Source: an uncultured Lachnospiraceae bacterium (GTDB taxonomy: Bacteria; Bacillota; Clostridia; Lachnospirales; Lachnospiraceae). Taken from it: DNA of 47,282 bases. The notes beneath the pieces were generated by a model, which had not been told where the DNA came from, made no database searches, and saw nothing but the letters and a program-made list of their open reading frames with translations. The stretch covers positions 1 through 47,282 of the forward strand of contig CATKXE010000018.1 in assembly GCA_949840465.1 (NCBI GenBank), given 5' to 3'. A program made the position numbers and the translations under genes. This document shows positions 43,729-47,282 of the stretch, in pieces; within the stretch, counting starts at the first letter, position 1; each line of letters begins with the position of its first letter.

Positions 43729-45204
43729 ATGCAGAAAAATGAATCAGTGACAGTGGCGATCGAGGATATCGGGGTCAATGGAGAAGGTATAGGCAGAGTG
43801 AATGGCTATACCTTATTTATTAAGGACGCAATGATCGGAGATGTGGTGGAAGCGAGGGTGACGAAGGCGAAAAAGAACTACGGGTATGCAAGATTGCTGC
43901 ATATCCTCTCTCCGTCTCAATACCGGGTGGAGCCGGTATGTGAGTTTGCCCGAAGGTGCGGCGGATGCCAGATTCAGGAAATGTCCTATGATCAGCAGCT
44001 GGAATTTAAGCAGAATAAGGTGCTGGGTAATCTGGAGCGGATTGGGGGTTTTTCGAGGGAACTGCTCGGGCAGGTCTTTGAGCCGATCATCGGGATGGAG
44101 GAACCGTTTCGATACCGGAATAAGGCGCAGTTTCCATTTGGGACAGATAAAATCGGTCATCCGGTCACAGGATTTTATGCGGGACGGACACATGATATTA
44201 TTGCTAATACGGATTGTGCGTTGGGGGTTCAGGTGAACCGGGAAATTCTGGAAATAATTCTGGCATTTATGAAAAAGTACAGGGTTCCTTCTTACGATGA
44301 AAAGACAGGGGAAGGGCTGATTCGTCATGTCCTGATCCGATATGGATTTGCCACGGAGGAGATTATGGTGTGTTTTGTGGTCAACCGGGAGGGCGCGGGG
44401 ACTTACGGCGCGGATTATTCGAGGGGCGTAGGGCATAAACTGAATCCGGGAAGGGCAGAGGAACATGATATATGGATTGTGCATCAGGAGATTCTGCTGG
44501 AGCAGTTGTCACGGATTCCGGGAATGACCAGCATCACGGTGTGCCCGAACACCAGACGGACCAATGTGATCATGGGAGAACGTTATGAAGTTCTCTGGGG
44601 ACAGCCGTTTATTACGGATTATATCGGCAGTATCAAGTATCAGATTTCTCCGCTGTCATTTTATCAGGTCAATCCGGTGCAGACGGAGAAGTTATATGGA
44701 TTGGCTTTGGAATATGCGGCTTTGAAAGGAACGGAGACTGTGTGGGATTTGTATTGTGGAATTGGGACAATCTCTCTTTTTTTGGCACAGAAGGCAGGAA
44801 GGGTTTATGGAGTGGAGATTGTGGCGCAAGCGGTGGAGGATGCCCGGCACAATGCAGAAATCAACGGGATTGCAAATGCGGAATTTTATGTGGGGAAAGC
44901 CGAAGAGGTACTCCCGGAGTATTATACGGGATATAATGGAGAGCATCCGGGGGAGCGGGCGCATGCGGATGTGATTGTGGTGGATCCGCCGCGGAAGGGG
45001 TGCGATACTGCTCTGTTGCGGACAATGGCGGAGATGCAGCCGGAGAGGATTGTGTATGTGAGTTGCGATTCTGCGACGCTGGCACGGGATTTGAAGTATT
45101 TGTGCGGGTGTGGTTATGAGGTGAAGAGGGGGAGGGTGGTGGATCAGTTTCCGATGAGTGTGCATGTGGAGACTATTGTGTTGATACAAAAGAAAACTTC
45201 GTAG
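43729..45204 (+). CDS. rlmD: 23S rRNA (uracil-5-)-methyltransferase, RumA/RlmD family
   Basis: It uses S-adenosylmethionine to methylate uracil in 23S rRNA. An N-terminal TRAM domain (residues ~1-60) is followed by the cysteines of an iron-sulfur cluster motif (CEFARRCGGCQIQ), the QVNPVQTEKLY segment, the SAM-binding WDLYCGIGTISLFLA, VDPPRKGCD, and the catalytic YVSCDSATLARD. The protein is 491 residues and its end, PMSVHVETIVLIQ, looks normal. The 3' end of this gene is a known integration hotspot for conjugative elements, and such an element appears to start right after it. Confidence 0.93.
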   Translation: MQKNESVTVAIEDIGVNGEGIGRVNGYTLFIKDAMIGDVVEARVTKAKKNYGYARLLHILSPSQYRVEPVCEFARRCGGCQIQEMSYDQQLEFKQNKVLGNLERIGGFSRELLGQVFEPIIGMEEPFRYRNKAQFPFGTDKIGHPVTGFYAGRTHDIIANTDCALGVQVNREILEIILAFMKKYRVPSYDEKTGEGLIRHVLIRYGFATEEIMVCFVVNREGAGTYGADYSRGVGHKLNPGRAEEHDIWIVHQEILLEQLSRIPGMTSITVCPNTRRTNVIMGERYEVLWGQPFITDYIGSIKYQISPLSFYQVNPVQTEKLYGLALEYAALKGTETVWDLYCGIGTISLFLAQKAGRVYGVEIVAQAVEDARHNAEINGIANAEFYVGKAEEVLPEYYTGYNGEHPGERAHADVIVVDPPRKGCDTALLRTMAEMQPERIVYVSCDSATLARDLKYLCGCGYEVKRGRVVDQFPMSVHVETIVLIQKKTS

Positions 45205-45428
45205 AAATCCTTTATTTTAGGCACTTTGCGAAGCATTTCATGTTCACTTCGGAGGGTGAAAAAATCCGAAATAAGCACCTCAAAAACTACTTTGACGTTT
45301 CGGTGGTAGTCGATATCGGGTGTGGGAACACAAACGGAAAATAAAGGGTTTTGGCAATCAACGTGTCTATGTAGTGTCCACCTTGCTGATAAAAAGCGGA
45401 CAACAGGCTCTTAGAAATTGAATGGGAT

Positions 45429-45465
45429 AGGCGTATCATTAGAAATAGTGGTACGCTTATTTTTT
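45429..45465 (+). terminator. Terminator at the start of the integrative element
   Basis: AGGCGTATCATT (45429-45440) pairs with AGTGGTACGCTT (45447-45458) with three G-T contacts, around an AGAAAT loop, then ATTTTTT. It separates host and element transcription. Confidence 0.75.
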
Positions 45466-45480
45466 GTCCGAATCGTACCT

Positions 45481-45509
45481 TTGATTGGTTTATTGTTTCT
45501 CTTTATAAT
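45481..45509 (+). promoter_or_regulatory. Sigma-A promoter for the element's small genes
   Basis: TTGATT (45481-45486) and TATAAT (45504-45509) are 17 bases apart, some 27 bases before the first small gene. The -10 matches consensus. Confidence 0.75.
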
Positions 45510-45535
45510 GAAATCAAAAAAGGTTGGTGTTGATT

Positions 45536-45733
45536 ATGAGAGAAAAGAAAAATCATTTGTATGTGGACAGTGGGGAACGGAGCATTTTGCTACATAGCCT
45601 TGTGGAGCTGAAGAATCAGCTCATACAGCAGGGCAGATATACAGACTGCGTTGACGAACTTATTTTTAAGGTTATCCATGCACCTATTAAAAAATTAAGA
45701 GTAGAACTGGCAGGGGGAAGTGATGTGCGATAA
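45536..45733 (+). CDS. Small protein of the integrative element, function unknown
   Basis: A 65-residue protein starting MREKKNHLYVDSGERSILLHSLVELKNQLIQQGRYTDCVDELI and ending in a basic segment. I do not recognise a characterised function. Similar short proteins occur near the ends of Tn1549-like and other Clostridia elements. It overlaps the next gene by a few bases. I use ATG 45536 rather than the TTG at 45524. Confidence 0.65.
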   Translation: MREKKNHLYVDSGERSILLHSLVELKNQLIQQGRYTDCVDELIFKVIHAPIKKLRVELAGGSDVR

Positions 45734-46046
45734 GGATTTTAAAGAACTGGTGAAGATAGCAGTAGAAAAATTGAAAGACGAATCCGTATTAAAACTGTTA
45801 CGGGCTGATGCCAGTTATCAAAAAGATAGTAAGGATGAGGGATATGCGGAGGATGCCTTTAACCAGCTTGATTTGACGCAGGAACAAAGGGAAGTTTGCC
45901 AACATCTTATAGATTGCAGGGAAAAGCAGGATTTTGAATACGGCACTCATGCGTATATAGCAGGGCTGATGGATACATTTCGTATTATGGTGTATTGTTC
46001 CAAAAAAATGGGATACAGAGAGAATAAAGGAAGCCATATCATGTAA
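45723..46046 (+). CDS. Small acidic helical protein of the integrative element, function unknown
   Basis: A 107-residue protein of mainly helical character (DFKELVKIAVEKLKDESVLKLL; ACQHLIDCREKQDFEYGTHAYIAGLMDT-type pattern, ending in a basic segment). No catalytic motif is evident and no function is known to me. It overlaps the previous gene, is followed by a strong terminator and stands before parA. A start at GTG 45720 is also possible. Confidence 0.65.
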   Translation: MCDKDFKELVKIAVEKLKDESVLKLLRADASYQKDSKDEGYAEDAFNQLDLTQEQREVCQHLIDCREKQDFEYGTHAYIAGLMDTFRIMVYCSKKMGYRENKGSHIM

Positions 46047-46088
46047 GAGCAGATAAGGCAGAGAATAAAACAGAATAGATTTTTACAT

Positions 46089-46137
46089 AGCCGATTGGTG
46101 TAGTTTAGCAAATAAAACAGCCAGTCGGCTTTTTTTA
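46089..46137 (+). terminator. Terminator before parA
   Basis: AGCCGATTGG (46089-46098) pairs with CCAGTCGGCT (46121-46130), one G-T contact, then seven T. It ends the small-gene unit. Confidence 0.85.
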
Positions 46138-46206
46138 TTGCCATGAATCCTTTACATAGCCACCTTGACAAAGTGGCTAAATCTATGCGAAAGGAGGACG
46201 CACCCT

Positions 46207-47034
46207 ATGTCAAATTGCAAAGTAATCGCTTTAACCAACCAGAAAGGCGGCGTTGGCAAGACCACCACGGCGGTCAATCTGGGCGTGGCTCTGGCACAGC
46301 AGGGCAAAAAAGTCCTGCTCATTGATGCCGATGCACAGGCAAATTTAACCATGTCGCTCGGTTACAGCCGACCAGACGACTTGCCCGACACGCTCTCGAC
46401 CATCATGCAGGACATCATTGACGATAAACCCGTCGATGTTTCCAGAAGCATCCTGCACCATGACGAGGGCGTTGACCTGCTCCCGTCCAACATTGAACTG
46501 TCGGGGCTGGAAGTAAGGCTCATTAACGCCATAAGCCGTGAAAGCGTACTCAAAACCTGCATCAATGAAGTAAAAAAGAATTACGATACTGTCCTCATTG
46601 ACTGTATGCCGAGCTTGGGGATGCTGACAATCAATGCGCTTGCGGCTGCTGACAGCGTGGTTATCCCGACACAGCCCCATTATCTTTCCGCCAAAGGCTT
46701 AGAGCTGTTGCTTCGCTCCGTATCGAAAGTCAAACGGCAAATCAACCCGCACCTGCGGATTGACGGCATCCTTATGACGATGGTAATGCCACGCACGAAC
46801 ATCTCTAAGGAAATCACGGCAACGGTTAAGAGTGCCTACGGGCAGAGGATTAAAGTATTTGACACGCAGATACCCCACTCCATCCGAGCCGTGGAAGCCA
46901 CCGCAGAGGGAAAGAGCATTTTTGCCTACGACAAAGGCGGCAAGGTAGCCGCCGCTTACGAGCAGTTCGGAAAGGAGGTGGCAGAGCTTGGCGAGAAGCA
47001 GAGGAAGCAAAATCGAGCTGACCGCATACGATGA
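46207..47034 (+). CDS. parA: ParA-type partition ATPase of the integrative element
   Basis: A 275-residue Walker-type ATPase with the deviant P-loop KGGVGKTTTAVNLG, a second motif VLIDADAQANLT and a third VLIDCMPSLG. ParA proteins position DNA or complexes in the cell. In Clostridia elements of the Tn1549/CTn type, parA and parB sit near one end and are thought to help keep the excised circle. AAAGGAGG precedes the ATG at 46207. The parB start lies within its 3' end. Confidence 0.93.
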   Translation: MSNCKVIALTNQKGGVGKTTTAVNLGVALAQQGKKVLLIDADAQANLTMSLGYSRPDDLPDTLSTIMQDIIDDKPVDVSRSILHHDEGVDLLPSNIELSGLEVRLINAISRESVLKTCINEVKKNYDTVLIDCMPSLGMLTINALAAADSVVIPTQPHYLSAKGLELLLRSVSKVKRQINPHLRIDGILMTMVMPRTNISKEITATVKSAYGQRIKVFDTQIPHSIRAVEATAEGKSIFAYDKGGKVAAAYEQFGKEVAELGEKQRKQNRADRIR

Positions 47035-47282
47035 CCTCTTTGAAACGGACGAGAGCCGTGCGGAAGCGAATCTAAGCAAAATAAGGGAAATCCCGATTGC
47101 GGAGATTGACGAGTTCCCAGACCACCCGTTCAAGGTCTTAATGGACGAGGACATGGAGCAGCTTGTGGACAGCGTAAGGCGGAGCGGCGTGATGACCCCT
47201 GCCACAGTTCGGCAGAAAGAGGACGGGCGGTATGAGCTTATCAGCGGTCACAGGCGGAAAAAGGCTTGCGAGCTTGCAGGGC
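46988..47282 (+). CDS. parB: ParB-like protein, truncated by the window end
   Basis: The frame begins with TTG at 46988, nine bases after a GGAGG site, overlapping the end of parA by 47 bases in another frame. The visible 98 residues include IREIPIAEIDEFPDHPFKVL, then DEDMEQLVDSVRRSGVMTPATV, then YELISGHRRKKACELAG, which form the ParB/Spo0J nuclease-like N-domain with its GHRR CTP-binding motif. The DNA-binding half lies beyond the window. Confidence 0.9.
   Translation, partial: MARSRGSKIELTAYDDLFETDESRAEANLSKIREIPIAEIDEFPDHPFKVLMDEDMEQLVDSVRRSGVMTPATVRQKEDGRYELISGHRRKKACELAG

Larger units (their letters stand above)
45205..45535 (+). other. Boundary between the methyltransferase gene and the integrative element
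   Basis: These 331 bases lack a gene. They contain an imperfect TTCGGA/TCCGAA hairpin around 45249-45271, a strong terminator (45429-45465) and a promoter (45481-45509). The attachment site should lie here or in the last codons of the methyltransferase gene, but the other end is outside the window, so the repeated core cannot be confirmed. Confidence 0.45.

Noticed and set aside
43729..45204. A methyltransferase gene broken by the integrative element
   Set aside because: All catalytic motifs and the normal C-terminal end are present, so the gene looks intact.

Overview
The window looks like the chromosome of a motile, low-GC Gram-positive anaerobe of the class Clostridia, most likely Lachnospiraceae. 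Evidence: the motor switch uses a long FliY (CheC-like plus FliN domains) rather than a plain FliN, there are no P- or L-ring genes, CheC and CheD are linked to the flagellar genes, starts are frequently GTG/TTG with strong AGGAGG-type ribosome sites, and an integrative-element fragment of the kind common in gut Clostridia sits at the right end. The species cannot be named from the sequence alone.

Layout. 1-1263: a small serine recombinase preceded by degenerate tandem repeats and palindromes. 1264-4518 (minus): a family-2 glycosyltransferase with a helical-repeat tail, and a methyl-accepting chemotaxis protein. 4806-5660: a lytic transglycosylase. 6053-30932: one co-directional flagellar cluster of about 25 kb, in the order flgB, fliE, fliF, fliG, fliH, fliI, fliJ, fliK, flgD, a flagellar-operon protein, flgE, flbD, motA, motB, fliM, cheY, flgC, fliY, fliO, fliP, fliQ, fliR, flhB, flhA, fliA (sigma-28), two rod genes, cheC, cheD. 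31208-34519: cheV, a degenerate EAL-HDOD protein, and a predicted zinc metalloprotease. 34943-40575: a phosphorelay made of a hybrid sensor kinase with two receiver domains, a free Hpt protein, a receiver protein with a broken HD-GYP domain, and a receiver protein with an intact HD-GYP domain. 40951-45204: an HtrA-like protein without its catalytic residues, the exoribonuclease YhaM, and a 23S rRNA uracil methyltransferase. 45205-47282: the end of a probable integrative conjugative element, with two small unknown proteins, ParA and the start of ParB.

How the genes work together. The cluster encodes the export gate, C-ring, rod, hook, stators and the sigma factor for late genes. CheY, CheC, CheD, FliY and CheV supply phospho-signal reception, removal and receptor adaptation. 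The core kinase CheA, CheB, CheR, flagellin, FlgK/L/M, FliD and FliS are not in the window. The phosphorelay probably feeds c-di-GMP breakdown, which usually opposes sessility, but that link is inferred.

Most unusual points: flgC has moved from its usual place beside flgB to between cheY and fliY. fliL, flhF and flhG are missing from their usual positions. FliY has three copies of a CheY-P-docking-like motif in a 34-residue tandem repeat. The cheV promoter region carries a 30-bp tandem array ending at a sigma-28-like -10 box. Several long nested hairpins interrupt the flagellar cluster. I do not see clear evidence of a wholly new defence or mobile system. The best candidates for something undescribed are the FliY motif array, the cheV tandem array, and the HtrA-like protein that has lost its catalytic triad.
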